Shown: positions 51,596 to 60,635 of the stretch, one piece after another | Layout of the letters: each line of letters opens with the position of its first letter | Position numbering within the stretch: position 1 is the first letter of the stretch | Source: Paenibacillus pabuli NBRC 13638 | GTDB lineage: Bacteria; Bacillota; Bacilli; Paenibacillales; Paenibacillaceae | Assembly: GCF_001514495.1 (NCBI RefSeq) | Contig: NZ_BCNM01000011.1 | Location: forward strand, 1 to 64,000 | Reading direction: 5' to 3' | Length of the DNA: 64,000 nt | Made by a program: the position numbers and the translations under genes | The notes under the pieces: generated by a model | What the model was told of the DNA's origin: nothing | What the model saw: only the letters and a program-made list of their open reading frames with translations | Databases searched by the model: none

Positions 51596-52549
51596 TTGAA
51601 TATTGTTTTTATGGGAACACCTGAATTTGCAGTACCTTCTCTTGATATGCTTATAGCTGAGGGTTATAACGTGGTTGGCGTAGTAACACAGCCGGATAAA
51701 CCACAGGGTCGCAAAAAGGTGCTTACACCAACACCAGTCAAGGCTGCGGCAGAACGCCACGGCCTGCCTGTATTTCAACCAGTAAAACTGCGTGCTCCGG
51801 AAGCTGTGGCACGATTGGCCGAATGGCAGCCGGATCTGATTGTAACCGCAGCCTTTGGGCAGATTTTGCCCAAAGCTGTACTGGATATGCCTGTTCGTGG
51901 TTGTGTTAACGTGCATGGTTCACTTTTGCCCAAATATCGCGGTGGAGCCCCGATTCAACGTTCCATTATTAATGGTGAACCGGTAACGGGAGTTACGCTG
52001 ATGTTCATGGCGGAAGGTCTGGATACGGGGGATATGATCTCACGTGTGGAAGTGCCGATTACAGATGAAGAAACATCTGGCTCCATGTTTGTAAAACTCA
52101 GTGAAGCGGGCGCCAAGTTGCTTCAGGAAGAAATGCCGCGGCTGGTTGCAGGCGAAACAACGGCTGTCCCACAGGATGAAGCCGAGGCTTCATATGCACG
52201 CAATCTGACTCGGGATGACGAGAAGATGGACTGGAATCGAACGTCGCGTGAATTGTTCAATCAGATTCGCGGTCTTGTGCCGTTCTCGGGTGCATTTACG
52301 ATGTGGGATGAGCAGGTCTTCAAGGTCTGGGCAGCAGCAAATCCGGAGCAGGCGGGTGTGCTCACGTCTTCGGATGTTGGACAAGCTGAGCCGGGAACGG
52401 TGTTACAATTGGGCAAAAACGGCATTGAAGTTCGCACAGGTGACGGTTCTCTCTGGCTTACTGAGGTTCAGCCCGCCGGCAAAAAAGTAATGCAAGCTGC
52501 TGACTTTGCCCGTGGCGGTACTCTGAAACCAGGAACGGTGCTGAAATGA
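51596..52549 (+). CDS. fmt: Methionyl-tRNA formyltransferase
   Basis: Formylates initiator Met-tRNA from 10-formyl-tetrahydrofolate, 317 residues. NIVFMGTPEFAVPSLDML starts the catalytic Rossmann domain; the active site lies in VNVHGSLLPKYRGGAPIQR (Asn/His) and GVTLMFMAEGLDTGDMI (catalytic Asp), and a C-terminal OB fold follows (about 205-310). I start at TTG 51596, eight bases after AAGGAG; GTG 51587 would overlap that site. The stop overlaps the start of rsmB (ATGA). Confidence 0.95.
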   Translation: MNIVFMGTPEFAVPSLDMLIAEGYNVVGVVTQPDKPQGRKKVLTPTPVKAAAERHGLPVFQPVKLRAPEAVARLAEWQPDLIVTAAFGQILPKAVLDMPVRGCVNVHGSLLPKYRGGAPIQRSIINGEPVTGVTLMFMAEGLDTGDMISRVEVPITDEETSGSMFVKLSEAGAKLLQEEMPRLVAGETTAVPQDEAEASYARNLTRDDEKMDWNRTSRELFNQIRGLVPFSGAFTMWDEQVFKVWAAANPEQAGVLTSSDVGQAEPGTVLQLGKNGIEVRTGDGSLWLTEVQPAGKKVMQAADFARGGTLKPGTVLK

Positions 52550-54066
52550 GCGGAAATACGCCGGGTCGCCCGTCAGGAAATGGTCATAAAGTCGCAGGAA
52601 ATACGTCAGGGCGTGGAGGGAATCAACGTCGTCCGAACTCGGGAAAATCGGGTGGCGCAGGGAATTCATCTGCTTCCTCATCTTCGGCAAATGGCGCATC
52701 TCGCTCCGAGCGGCCCAGAACATCAGCTCGTGCACTCGCAGTCAAGGTGCTCAGCGCTGTTGAGCAAGAGGGGGCTTACAGCAACCTTGAGCTGAATCGG
52801 CGTTTGAAAGAAGCCGAGCTGAGCCCAGCAGATGCGGGACTGGCTACAGAACTGGTCTATGGTACGATTTCGAGACGGAATACCCTTGATTATTTTCTGG
52901 AACGATACGTAGCCAAAGGTGTATCCAAACTTCAACCCTGGGTTCGGAGTTTGCTGCGCATCAGTGTATACCAGATGATATATCTGGACCGTATTCCGGA
53001 ACACGCGGTGGTGAGTGAAGCCGTCAACTTGGCTAAAAAGTTAGGTCATCAGGGCATTTCCGGTATGGTGAACGGGGTTCTGCGGAATATGATCCGTAAC
53101 CGTGATCAACTGCATATTCCCGAGCATCTTCCTGCGGCTGAACGTATTTCACTTGAGCATTCTCACCCGCTGTGGTTGGTCAAACGCTGGATCAGCCAAT
53201 ATGGCGAAAAGACAGCAGAAGCGATCTGTCGTGCGAATAATGAGCCGCCTGCGGTTAGTGTTCGTGTGAACACGACAATGACTACACGTGAGAAACTGAT
53301 GGAAGAGATGGAGAGCACGGGTGCGATCGTGGAACCTTCCCGGCTTAGTTCGGACGGCATCCTCGTTCGAAGTGGGGGCAACATGGCACTTACGTCCTGG
53401 TATCGGGATGGCCTGCTGTCCGTTCAAGATGAAAGTTCCATGCTCGTAGCCGAGGCAGTGGGGCCTGAAGAAGGTCAAACTGTACTGGACTGCTGTGCAG
53501 CACCTGGTGGCAAGACAGCCCATATGGCAGAGAAAATGCAGGACCGTGGACGGATTGTTGCGAATGATGTACATGCTCATAAACGTCAATTGATTATGGA
53601 TCAGGCGGACCGTCTGGGACTCAGTTGCATTGATGCTGTTACAGGAGATGCTCTGGATCTGGATGAGCGTTATCCAGAGGCATCATTCGATCGTATACTG
53701 CTGGATGCACCGTGTTCCGGTTTAGGTGTTATTCGCCGCAAGCCTGATGTCAAATGGACCAAATCCGCAGAAGACATCAAGGATATTTCCAACTTGCAGC
53801 GTGAACTGCTGGATCGGGTTGCACCTCTGTTAAAGCCAGGTGGTATTCTGGTATATAGTACATGTACGATTGAGCCTGCGGAGAACGAGCATATGGTCGC
53901 TGACTTTTTGAACAGGCACCCGGAATATAAGGCGGCTGAAGAGTCGGTCTGGTCTGGATCGGACACAGCCGCTTGGAAGGTTGTGAACGGTGGTGTGCAG
54001 ATCTTGCCACAGTACGCTCACAGTGACGGATTTTTCATTGCGAGGTTGACAAGGATAGCCGATTAA
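52546..54066 (+). CDS. rsmB: 16S rRNA (cytosine-967-C5) methyltransferase RsmB
   Basis: SAM-dependent 5-methylcytosine methyltransferase, 506 residues. An N-terminal extension of about 62 residues is Ser/Gly/Asn-rich and probably disordered, after which the NusB-like RNA-binding domain begins (ALAVKVLSAVEQEGAY). The catalytic domain shows LDCCAAPGGKTAHMAEKM (SAM site), DAPCSGLGVIRRKPDV with one catalytic Cys, and VYSTCTIEPAEN with the second. The ATG overlaps the fmt stop, so the extension is part of the coupled start. The terminator follows after 26 bases. Confidence 0.92.
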   Translation: MSGNTPGRPSGNGHKVAGNTSGRGGNQRRPNSGKSGGAGNSSASSSSANGASRSERPRTSARALAVKVLSAVEQEGAYSNLELNRRLKEAELSPADAGLATELVYGTISRRNTLDYFLERYVAKGVSKLQPWVRSLLRISVYQMIYLDRIPEHAVVSEAVNLAKKLGHQGISGMVNGVLRNMIRNRDQLHIPEHLPAAERISLEHSHPLWLVKRWISQYGEKTAEAICRANNEPPAVSVRVNTTMTTREKLMEEMESTGAIVEPSRLSSDGILVRSGGNMALTSWYRDGLLSVQDESSMLVAEAVGPEEGQTVLDCCAAPGGKTAHMAEKMQDRGRIVANDVHAHKRQLIMDQADRLGLSCIDAVTGDALDLDERYPEASFDRILLDAPCSGLGVIRRKPDVKWTKSAEDIKDISNLQRELLDRVAPLLKPGGILVYSTCTIEPAENEHMVADFLNRHPEYKAAEESVWSGSDTAAWKVVNGGVQILPQYAHSDGFFIARLTRIAD

Positions 54067-54092
54067 CCGTTTAATAAAGCACGGAAGGATGA

Positions 54093-54123
54093 CCGCCGAG
54101 GGGAACTTCGGCGGATTTCTTTG
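54093..54123 (+). terminator. Terminator after rsmB
   Basis: CCGCCGA pairs with TCGGCGG around an 8-base loop; the following tract ATTTCTTTG is T-rich but short. Confidence 0.6.
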
Positions 54124-54295
54124 TGATAAGGCAGAAGGTTGAACAGCAGTAAAAGTAAGGATAGGGTGCGATGCAGGCACTGAGGTGTTATAATGCATGA
54201 AGTACAGGCAACAAGGGTATACATGGATGTAAAGTGGTCTTTGTGATAGAATAGGAAGAATGAAAAGAAAAGAAGGAATAGGTGTTGACAACAAA

Positions 54296-55336
54296 ATGAA
54301 ACCTTTTATATATGATTATTCCCTGGAAGAGCTGCAACAGTGGGCTATCGATAACGGGGAGCCGGCTTTTCGCGGTGGTCAGATTTTTGACTGGATTTAT
54401 GTGAAACGTGTAAATGATTTCAGTGAAATGACGAATCTGTCCAAAGCACTGCGTGAAAAGCTGACTGAACAGTTTGAATTCGTTACACTTACCGAAATTA
54501 CGAAGTTTGAGTCCAAGGATGGAACGGTGAAATTCCTGTTTGGTCTGCATGATGATCATGCAATCGAAACAGTGATTATGAAGCACAATTATGGTAACAG
54601 CATCTGTGTAACGACACAGGTTGGCTGCCGAATCGGTTGTACGTTCTGCGCGTCCACGCTGGGCGGACTCAAGCGTAACCTTACAGCTGGCGAAATTGTC
54701 GCTCAGGTTGTGCAAGCCCAAAAAATTCTGGATGAGCGCGGCGAACGTGTCAGCAGCATCGTAATCATGGGTTCGGGTGAACCTTTTGAAAACTATGAAG
54801 CCACGATGACGTTCTTGCGTATCATGATTCATGAAAAAGGACTGAATATCGGTCAGCGTCATATCACGGTATCCACAAGCGGAATCGTACCGAACATCTA
54901 CAAGTTTGCTGATGAAGACACGCAGATTAACCTCGCGATCTCCATCCATGCGCCTAACGATGCATTGCGTTCCAAACTGATGCCGGTAAACCGTCGTTTT
55001 CCTTTCGATGATGTTATGGAGTCACTGCGTTATTATCTGGCCAAAACCGGAAGAAGAATTACGTTTGAATACGCACTTATTGGTGGCGTGAATGATCAGC
55101 CGGAGCATGCAGCAGAACTGGCAGGCGTGTTAAAGAATATGTTGTGCCACGTCAACCTGATTCCGGTCAACCATGTACCTGAGCGGAAATACGTAAGAAC
55201 ATCCAGAAGTGATATTTTCAATTTCCAGAAAATTCTTTCGGAGCAGGGTGTGAATGTAACCATTCGTCGTGAACAGGGACATGATATTGCTGCCGCTTGC
55301 GGCCAGCTTCGTGCAAAGCATATGGAGTTGAGGTGA
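54296..55336 (+). CDS. rlmN: Dual-specificity 23S rRNA / tRNA adenine-C2 methyltransferase RlmN
   Basis: Radical-SAM enzyme that methylates C2 of A2503 in 23S rRNA and A37 of certain tRNAs. 346 residues. The CxxxCxxC cluster for the 4Fe-4S centre is Cys111, Cys115, Cys118 in GCRIGCTFCAS; MGSGEPFENY is the SAM-binding Gly-Glu motif; the methyl-carrying Cys lies in the C-terminal AAACGQLR (about residue 337). Start choice is uncertain: ATG 54296 begins the conserved region (KPFIYDYSLEEL) with AGGTG twelve bases before; ATG 54260 would add 12 residues. It heads a run with prpC and prkC. Confidence 0.93.
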   Translation: MKPFIYDYSLEELQQWAIDNGEPAFRGGQIFDWIYVKRVNDFSEMTNLSKALREKLTEQFEFVTLTEITKFESKDGTVKFLFGLHDDHAIETVIMKHNYGNSICVTTQVGCRIGCTFCASTLGGLKRNLTAGEIVAQVVQAQKILDERGERVSSIVIMGSGEPFENYEATMTFLRIMIHEKGLNIGQRHITVSTSGIVPNIYKFADEDTQINLAISIHAPNDALRSKLMPVNRRFPFDDVMESLRYYLAKTGRRITFEYALIGGVNDQPEHAAELAGVLKNMLCHVNLIPVNHVPERKYVRTSRSDIFNFQKILSEQGVNVTIRREQGHDIAAACGQLRAKHMELR

Positions 55337-55343
55337 GAACGTT

Positions 55344-56120
55344 TTGATCAAAACAGTTCATGTGAGCCATATCGGACGAGTGCGTTCGGTGAATGAAGAT
55401 TCAGCCTGGATTCGAAATCTTGAAACAGGTTATATACTGGGTATTGTTGCCGATGGTATGGGCGGACATCTTGCAGGAGATACGGCGAGCCGTCTGGCGG
55501 TAGAGACGTTGGTGCAGGATCTGGGGACGCTTGAACCTGGTCTGTCACATGCGTCTTTGTCAGCCGCATTGAGCGATGCTATTTTGCATGCCAACGAAGT
55601 CATCTTCCGTACCGCATCCACGAATGACAATTACCATAACATGGGTACCACTGTGGTTGCAGCTTTATTGAATGATACAGAGGGCGTTATCGGTCATATC
55701 GGTGACAGCAGGGCATACAAAATAGCAAACAAACATCTGGTCCAGTTGACTGAAGACCATACTCTGGTGAATGAATTGTTCAAAAATGGTCAGATCAGCA
55801 AAGAAGACGTCTCTCATCATCCGCGTCGCAACGTGCTGACACGAGCACTTGGCACAGATGCCGAAGTGAAGGTTGATCTGGATACGGTCAAATTGGAGGA
55901 GGGCGAGGTTCTTCTCCTGTGCAGTGATGGTTTAAGTAACCTGGTCAGCAATGAGCAACTGATTCAAGTCGCAGGTAATTTGGATCTGGCATTGGAAGAT
56001 CGGGCAGACCGTTTGCTTCAACTGGCTCTGCTTGCTGGTGGAGATGACAATATTACGGTTGCATTGTTTGAATTGCAGAAGGAAGGTTCCGTGGAATCGG
56101 AAACGGGGTGTGAGTCATGA
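55344..56120 (+). CDS. prpC: PP2C-type serine/threonine protein phosphatase PrpC (Stp1)
   Basis: Metal-dependent phosphatase that removes phosphate from proteins modified by PrkC. 258 residues. The PPM motifs are visible: RSVNEDSAW at the start, GIVADGMGGHLAGD with the metal-binding Asp-Gly-x-Gly-Gly, GHIGDSRAYK, LCSDGLSNLV, and GGDDNITVALF. The start is TTG 55344, six bases after GAGGTGAG, and only 7 bases after the rlmN stop. Its stop overlaps the prkC ATG, so phosphatase and kinase are translated together. Confidence 0.94.
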   Translation: MIKTVHVSHIGRVRSVNEDSAWIRNLETGYILGIVADGMGGHLAGDTASRLAVETLVQDLGTLEPGLSHASLSAALSDAILHANEVIFRTASTNDNYHNMGTTVVAALLNDTEGVIGHIGDSRAYKIANKHLVQLTEDHTLVNELFKNGQISKEDVSHHPRRNVLTRALGTDAEVKVDLDTVKLEEGEVLLLCSDGLSNLVSNEQLIQVAGNLDLALEDRADRLLQLALLAGGDDNITVALFELQKEGSVESETGCES

Positions 56121-58327
56121 TTGGGCACCAGCTAGGCGGACGCTATGAAGTAATCGAGCGTGTCGGCGGTGGCGGCATGGCTCTCGTGTATAAGGCCCAG
56201 GATCTTTTACTCAATCGGAACGTAGCCATCAAAGTGTTAAGGCAGCAATTTGTGCATGATGAAGAGTTTATTCGTCGTTTCCGCAGGGAAGCACAATCCG
56301 CAGCATCACTTTCCCATCCTAATGTAGTCAGTATTTACGATGTGGGGCAGGAAGATGACGTGCACTATATTGTCATGGAGTACGTTGAAGGCAAAAACCT
56401 GAATGAAATAATTAAAGAACGGGCGCCTCTGCAAGTGGACGAAGCGGTTCGAATCGCTTCCCAGATTGCGGATGCCCTTGATCATGCACATCATAATCAG
56501 ATCATTCATCGGGATATCAAACCGCATAATATATTGATTGGGCGTAATGGCCGTGTGAAAGTAACAGACTTCGGGATTGCCCGTGCGGTTACGTCCACAA
56601 CCATTACACAGACCGGCTCGGTAGTCGGTTCCGTACATTATTTCTCACCGGAGCATGCCAAAGGCATTGTGACTGGCGAGAAGTCGGACTTATATTCTCT
56701 AGGTATTGTACTTTATCAAATGCTGACTGGGCAGCTTCCGTTCCTGGGAGAGAGTCCAATCAGTGTTGCGCTGAAACATTTACAGGAAGAGTTTGATGAA
56801 CCACGCAAATTCAATCCTTTGATTCCGCAGAGCGTGGAGAACGTTATTCTGAAATCCATGCGCAAAAATCCGCAGGAGCGCTACCAGTCGGCCAGAGAAA
56901 TGCAAACAGATCTCGAAACCTGCCTGATGCCGGAACGACGGAATGAAACGAAGATTGATTTTCCCGATGAGGATGATATCGATCAAACCCGTGTCATGCC
57001 AGCAATTAAGCCAGAGCCGCGTGGCGTTACTTCGACAGGTGCTGCACCTGTAATGGAGTCTGACGATGACCACAATAGGAGCAAGTCCAAAACAAAGAGT
57101 TGGAAGAAACCGGCGCTGCTGATCTCGTTGACGGTGCTCATTCTTATCGCCATGGTTGGGGTCGTATGGTACGTGAAAGGCATGCTTGTTGTGCCTGATG
57201 TTACGGTGCCCAATGTAATTGGCCAAACCGAGGAAAAGGCTCGTCAGATGCTGCAGGATCAAGGGCTTGTGGTCAGTAACGAGGTCATCCGGGAATACAA
57301 GGAAGGCGTGGACCCAGGGGTTGTATTTGACCAGACCCGAAATGAAGGGGATATCGTCAAAGAAGGTTCTGAAGTCCAGCTGAGTGTGGGGGCTGAAAAA
57401 GAACCTCTGAAGATGGAGGATCTTAAGGATATCTCTTATGAAGAGGCAGTCAAAAAGCTTATTGCGCTCGGTGTCAAAGAAGATCAGATCCAGCGTAAGG
57501 AAGAATACTCGAATGATAAGTCATCGGGTACCGTTCTTTCCCAGACGCCTGGGGTGAATGAAGAATATGATCCGGCAGAGGTTCAGATTACTTTGACTGT
57601 AAGTAAGGGCTCTGAAACGGTAAAAATGCCTGAACTGAAAAATCTGACGCGAAGTGAAGCGGAGAAGAAACTTCAATCGGCCGGGCTTGTCCTTGCTCAA
57701 GTTCAGGAGGAGCCGAGCTACACTATAGATAAAGGTAAAGTTACGCAGCAATGGCCTGTGGAAGCCGGTACAGAGGTGAGTCCGGGTGACAAAATCACCA
57801 TTTTCATCAGTACTGGATATCCGCCAGAGGCATTGAACTACGCCTATAATATCAACGTTTCGCCAAAAGAAGAAGGAAAGAGCAGCAAAATTCGAATTAC
57901 GTTCGAGGATGCTCGTGGGAAGAATCAAGAATGGGGAACCCGGACCATCAAGTCTGCCCAATTGCTGACCATTCCGCTTATTTTGGCTCCAAATGTGGAT
58001 GGTGTGGTTTCGGTCTATCGGGATGGTCAATTCCTGGATACGTATCTGGTTTCCTATAGCGAGGCCAAAAACGGAACGGTTGTGGTGCCTACCATCGAGC
58101 CTGAGAAGGGTGCTCAGCAGCCACCGCCTGACGAAACCGACCCAGGCAATGTTGACGAAGAAACCGTTGATCCTGGCCAGGAAGGGGAGCCTGATACGCC
58201 TGTGGATGGTGAAGAGGGCAACGAAGAGGGAGATACTTCTGCGATGAATAAGGATCAGGGGCCCTCCAAAGGCAAAGACAAAGATAATAAGAAAAAGGAA
58301 GTCGTTAACGCATCAAGCCGTCCGTAA
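56117..58327 (+). CDS. prkC: PASTA-domain serine/threonine protein kinase PrkC
   Basis: Membrane eukaryotic-type kinase that senses cell-wall fragments, 736 residues. The cytosolic kinase domain has the Gly-rich loop VGGGGMALVYKA, VAIKVL, HRDIKPHNILI (catalytic loop) and DFGIA; the activation segment is TSTTITQTGSVVGSVHY. One transmembrane helix (about 333-355) leads to three extracellular PASTA repeats (about 360-565) and a beta-rich C-terminal domain, ending in a Pro/Glu/Asp-rich tail and a Lys-rich end. The ATG overlaps the prpC stop. A hairpin covers the stop codon region. Confidence 0.95.
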   Translation: MIGHQLGGRYEVIERVGGGGMALVYKAQDLLLNRNVAIKVLRQQFVHDEEFIRRFRREAQSAASLSHPNVVSIYDVGQEDDVHYIVMEYVEGKNLNEIIKERAPLQVDEAVRIASQIADALDHAHHNQIIHRDIKPHNILIGRNGRVKVTDFGIARAVTSTTITQTGSVVGSVHYFSPEHAKGIVTGEKSDLYSLGIVLYQMLTGQLPFLGESPISVALKHLQEEFDEPRKFNPLIPQSVENVILKSMRKNPQERYQSAREMQTDLETCLMPERRNETKIDFPDEDDIDQTRVMPAIKPEPRGVTSTGAAPVMESDDDHNRSKSKTKSWKKPALLISLTVLILIAMVGVVWYVKGMLVVPDVTVPNVIGQTEEKARQMLQDQGLVVSNEVIREYKEGVDPGVVFDQTRNEGDIVKEGSEVQLSVGAEKEPLKMEDLKDISYEEAVKKLIALGVKEDQIQRKEEYSNDKSSGTVLSQTPGVNEEYDPAEVQITLTVSKGSETVKMPELKNLTRSEAEKKLQSAGLVLAQVQEEPSYTIDKGKVTQQWPVEAGTEVSPGDKITIFISTGYPPEALNYAYNINVSPKEEGKSSKIRITFEDARGKNQEWGTRTIKSAQLLTIPLILAPNVDGVVSVYRDGQFLDTYLVSYSEAKNGTVVVPTIEPEKGAQQPPPDETDPGNVDEETVDPGQEGEPDTPVDGEEGNEEGDTSAMNKDQGPSKGKDKDNKKKEVVNASSRP

Positions 58328-58336
58328 GGACGGCTT
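58315..58336 (+). other. Hairpin enclosing the prkC stop codon
   Basis: AAGCCGTCC-GTAA-GGACGGCTT: nine perfect pairs closed by a GNRA tetraloop, with the TAA stop codon (58325-58327) inside the loop. The tract after it is ATTGCTG, not a T-run, so it is not a typical terminator. Confidence 0.6.
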
Positions 58337-58389
58337 ATTGCTGACGTTCAGGGCACATGTACTGTAAATTAAAGGAGGGCGACGGAGCT

Positions 58390-59307
58390 ATGCCAGAAGG
58401 TATCATCGTTAAAGCGCTAAGCGGTTACTATTATGTCATGCCACTGGAAGACAGCGGGGTGCCTTCGGTTGAAGGCTCCGCCGTTCAATGTCGGGCGAGA
58501 GGCATTTTCAGGAAGCGAGGCACCTCACCACTGGTGGGTGACCGCGTCAGCTATATGCTGACAGAAAACGGGGAAGGAACAGTAGATGAGATCCGTAAAC
58601 GTGAGACGGAGTTAATTCGTCCGCCTGTTGCCAATGTAAGTCTGGCTGTTCTGCTATTTTCTGTTAAGGAACCGGACATGAACCTCAATCTGCTGGACAA
58701 ATTCCTGGTACATATCGAACAGGCCGGCTTGGATGCACTGATCGTGCTTACAAAGCAGGACCTGGCTAATCCGGAAACGGATGCCCGTGATACAGTGGCT
58801 GAAGTAAAGGCATTGTATGAGCAGATCGGATATGAAGTCATCTCCACCAGTTCACGAACCGGAGAAGGCAATGGGCAGCTCAAAGAACGTCTTGCTGGGA
58901 AAATTAGCGTATTCTCAGGGCAATCCGGTGTAGGCAAATCTTCCATGCTGAACGCCTTGATGCCAGGTCTGACGCTGGAGACCAGTGCAATCAGTATGCG
59001 CTTAGGCCGAGGGAAACACACCACCAGGCACGTAGAGCTTATCCCACTGGATAATGGTGGCTTTGTTGCCGATACGCCGGGATTCAGCCAACTGGACTTT
59101 CTGGAGATTGGTGTGGAGGAGCTATCGACCTGTTTCCGGGAGTTCGCTCAGTATGCAGATCAATGCAAGTTCAGAGGTTGTACCCATACACACGAACCAG
59201 GTTGCCGGGTGCTTGCGGCCAAGGCGGAGGGAATGATCTCCGAAAGCCGTTATCAGCATTACGAACAATTTCTTACCGAAATGAAAGACAAGAAGCGGAG
59301 GTACTAA
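58390..59307 (+). CDS. rsgA: Ribosome small-subunit GTPase RsgA (YloQ/CpgA)
   Basis: Circularly permuted GTPase that helps mature the 30S subunit and is phosphorylated by PrkC in B. subtilis. 305 residues: an N-terminal OB-like domain (about 1-65), the GTPase with KQDL (G4) before G1 GQSGVGKSSMLN (about 177-188) and DTPGFSQ (G3), and a C-terminal zinc module (C-KFRGCTHTHEPGC). I start at ATG 58390, ten bases after AAAGGAGG; the open frame extends to 58357 without a site. rpe starts one base after the stop. Confidence 0.95.
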   Translation: MPEGIIVKALSGYYYVMPLEDSGVPSVEGSAVQCRARGIFRKRGTSPLVGDRVSYMLTENGEGTVDEIRKRETELIRPPVANVSLAVLLFSVKEPDMNLNLLDKFLVHIEQAGLDALIVLTKQDLANPETDARDTVAEVKALYEQIGYEVISTSSRTGEGNGQLKERLAGKISVFSGQSGVGKSSMLNALMPGLTLETSAISMRLGRGKHTTRHVELIPLDNGGFVADTPGFSQLDFLEIGVEELSTCFREFAQYADQCKFRGCTHTHEPGCRVLAAKAEGMISESRYQHYEQFLTEMKDKKRRY

Positions 59308-59308
59308 C

Positions 59309-59968
59309 ATGATTAAAATTGCCCCATCTATTTTATCTGCAGATTTTGCCCGTCTTGGCGCGGAAGTGGCGGAAGCCCAAGCGGCTGGCGGAGACTGGAT
59401 TCATGTGGATGTCATGGACGGACATTTCGTCCCTAATATTACGCTTGGTCCTGCGATTGTTAAAGCGATCGCCCCACATACAAGCCTGCCGCTTGATGTG
59501 CATTTGATGATTGAGAATCCGGAGCGTTATGTAGAGGAATTTGCGAAAGCTGGCGCTGCGGTTATTACGGTTCATGCCGAGGCTTGTGTGCATTTGCACC
59601 GGGTTATTCATCTGATCAAGGAACAGGGAGTTAAGGCGGGAGTTGCGCTTAATCCGGGGACACCGGCGAGTGCTATTCAGGAAGTGCTGGACGATGTGGA
59701 TATGGTGCTGGTCATGACCGTAAATCCCGGTTTTGGCGGACAAGCTTTCATCTCGAATACCATGAACAAAATTAAGCAAATTCGCAGCTGGCTGAACGAA
59801 AAAGGACGTCATGACGTGCACATTGAAGTAGATGGCGGGATTGCTGCCGACACAGCACCACTGGTAGTGGAAGCTGGAGCAGATGTCCTCGTTGCGGGAA
59901 GTGCTGTATTTGGTCGTGAAGACCGTGCTGCCGCAATTGCCGAAATTCGCAGCAGCTACGGAGGCTGA
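59309..59968 (+). CDS. rpe: Ribulose-phosphate 3-epimerase
   Basis: Interconverts ribulose 5-phosphate and xylulose 5-phosphate, 219 residues, a TIM barrel. IKIAPSILSADFARLG opens the protein; metal and catalytic residues appear in HVDVMDGHFVPNITLG (His, Asp), LDVHLMIENPE, MTVNPGFGGQ and HIEVDGGI (Asp). AAGCGGAGG precedes ATG 59309, one base after the rsgA stop. It uses the product of gnd at the other end of the window. Confidence 0.97.
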   Translation: MIKIAPSILSADFARLGAEVAEAQAAGGDWIHVDVMDGHFVPNITLGPAIVKAIAPHTSLPLDVHLMIENPERYVEEFAKAGAAVITVHAEACVHLHRVIHLIKEQGVKAGVALNPGTPASAIQEVLDDVDMVLVMTVNPGFGGQAFISNTMNKIKQIRSWLNEKGRHDVHIEVDGGIAADTAPLVVEAGADVLVAGSAVFGREDRAAAIAEIRSSYGG

Positions 59969-59970
59969 GC

Positions 59971-60222
59971 ATGAACCTCAAGGAGACGCTGTGGACAATG
60001 GCTGCGAGTCTCGTTACAGGGCTGGTGCTTGCTATGTTTGCGGTTATTCAATCCCCTTATAATGCGATTACGTCATTAATTGGGGTTGGTGTTGTCATTA
60101 TGTACTTCCGCAAATTTGAGCGTACGGGGCTTCGGGTTACTTTTGTGATATTCAGCATACTGTATTACTTACTGAGTGTGTTTATGATCGCTGCCTATCA
60201 ATATATCCCGACCCAAACCTAA
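59971..60222 (+). CDS. Small membrane protein, unrecognised
   Basis: An 83-residue product that starts two bases after the rpe stop, so it is probably co-translated. Three hydrophobic segments are visible (about 9-25, 30-46 and 55-75), with a basic FRKFERTGLR stretch between the second and third. I do not recognise the family. In B. subtilis this position, between rpe and spoVM, is occupied by thiN (thiamine pyrophosphokinase); the present gene has no resemblance to it. A clear terminator follows after 60 bases. Confidence 0.7.
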   Translation: MNLKETLWTMAASLVTGLVLAMFAVIQSPYNAITSLIGVGVVIMYFRKFERTGLRVTFVIFSILYYLLSVFMIAAYQYIPTQT

Positions 60223-60281
60223 ATGACCTGATAACCAGGCTCGTCATTGTGGAATAGGGACAGGGCGTTCCGCATAAATAT

Positions 60282-60317
60282 GGTTACATGAGCAGGTTTC
60301 TCATGTAGCCTTTTTTG
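60282..60317 (+). terminator. Terminator of the rpe transcript
   Basis: GGTTACATGAG pairs with CTCATGTAGCC around a seven-base loop, followed by six T's. Confidence 0.88.
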
Positions 60318-60389
60318 TCGTGTTTAAGGTAAAGAAGGCCTGGAGCATAGGATACGGCGGATGCATGAGCATGATGGGGAGGGTGAAGT

Positions 60390-60470
60390 ATGAAATTTTA
60401 CACATTCAAACTGCCGAAGTTTTTGGGAGGGTTTGTAAAGGCGATTCTTAATACGTTTCAAAAGAACTGA
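60390..60470 (+). CDS. spoVM: Stage V sporulation protein M
   Basis: A 26-residue amphipathic peptide. The translation begins MKFYTFKLPKFLGGFVKAIL and ends FQKN, matching B. subtilis SpoVM in length and in MKFYT-KLPKFLGG. SpoVM recognises the convex forespore membrane and anchors the coat protein SpoIVA. GGGAGGGTGA lies just before the ATG. Its presence between rpe and rpmB is the B. subtilis order and supports an endospore-former. The mother-cell sigma-E promoter is expected; CATAGGAT at 60346-60353 is a weak -10 candidate. Confidence 0.96.
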   Translation: MKFYTFKLPKFLGGFVKAILNTFQKN

Positions 60471-60600
60471 AATGATTGACAAAGTCCATTGGCGAATACC
60501 GCCGCTTTGGCTTCAGGAACATCTGGAATTCGGACCTGCGAAGCGCCATGCGGCGGCCATTCACTTGCTAATGTGTATTCATGTTTTAATTCTGAATACC

Positions 60601-60635
60601 AAAAAAGCACCTGCAAGGAACAAGGTGCTTTTTGC
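60601..60635. terminator. Bidirectional terminator between spoVM and rpmB
   Basis: AAAAAAGCACCT pairs with AGGTGCTTTTT around a 10-base loop; T-runs on both strands suit the convergent spoVM and rpmB genes. Confidence 0.88.

Noticed and set aside
54188..54949. A 253-codon minus-strand frame opposite rlmN
   Set aside because: Antisense shadow of the radical-SAM gene; no ribosome-binding site and no family pattern.
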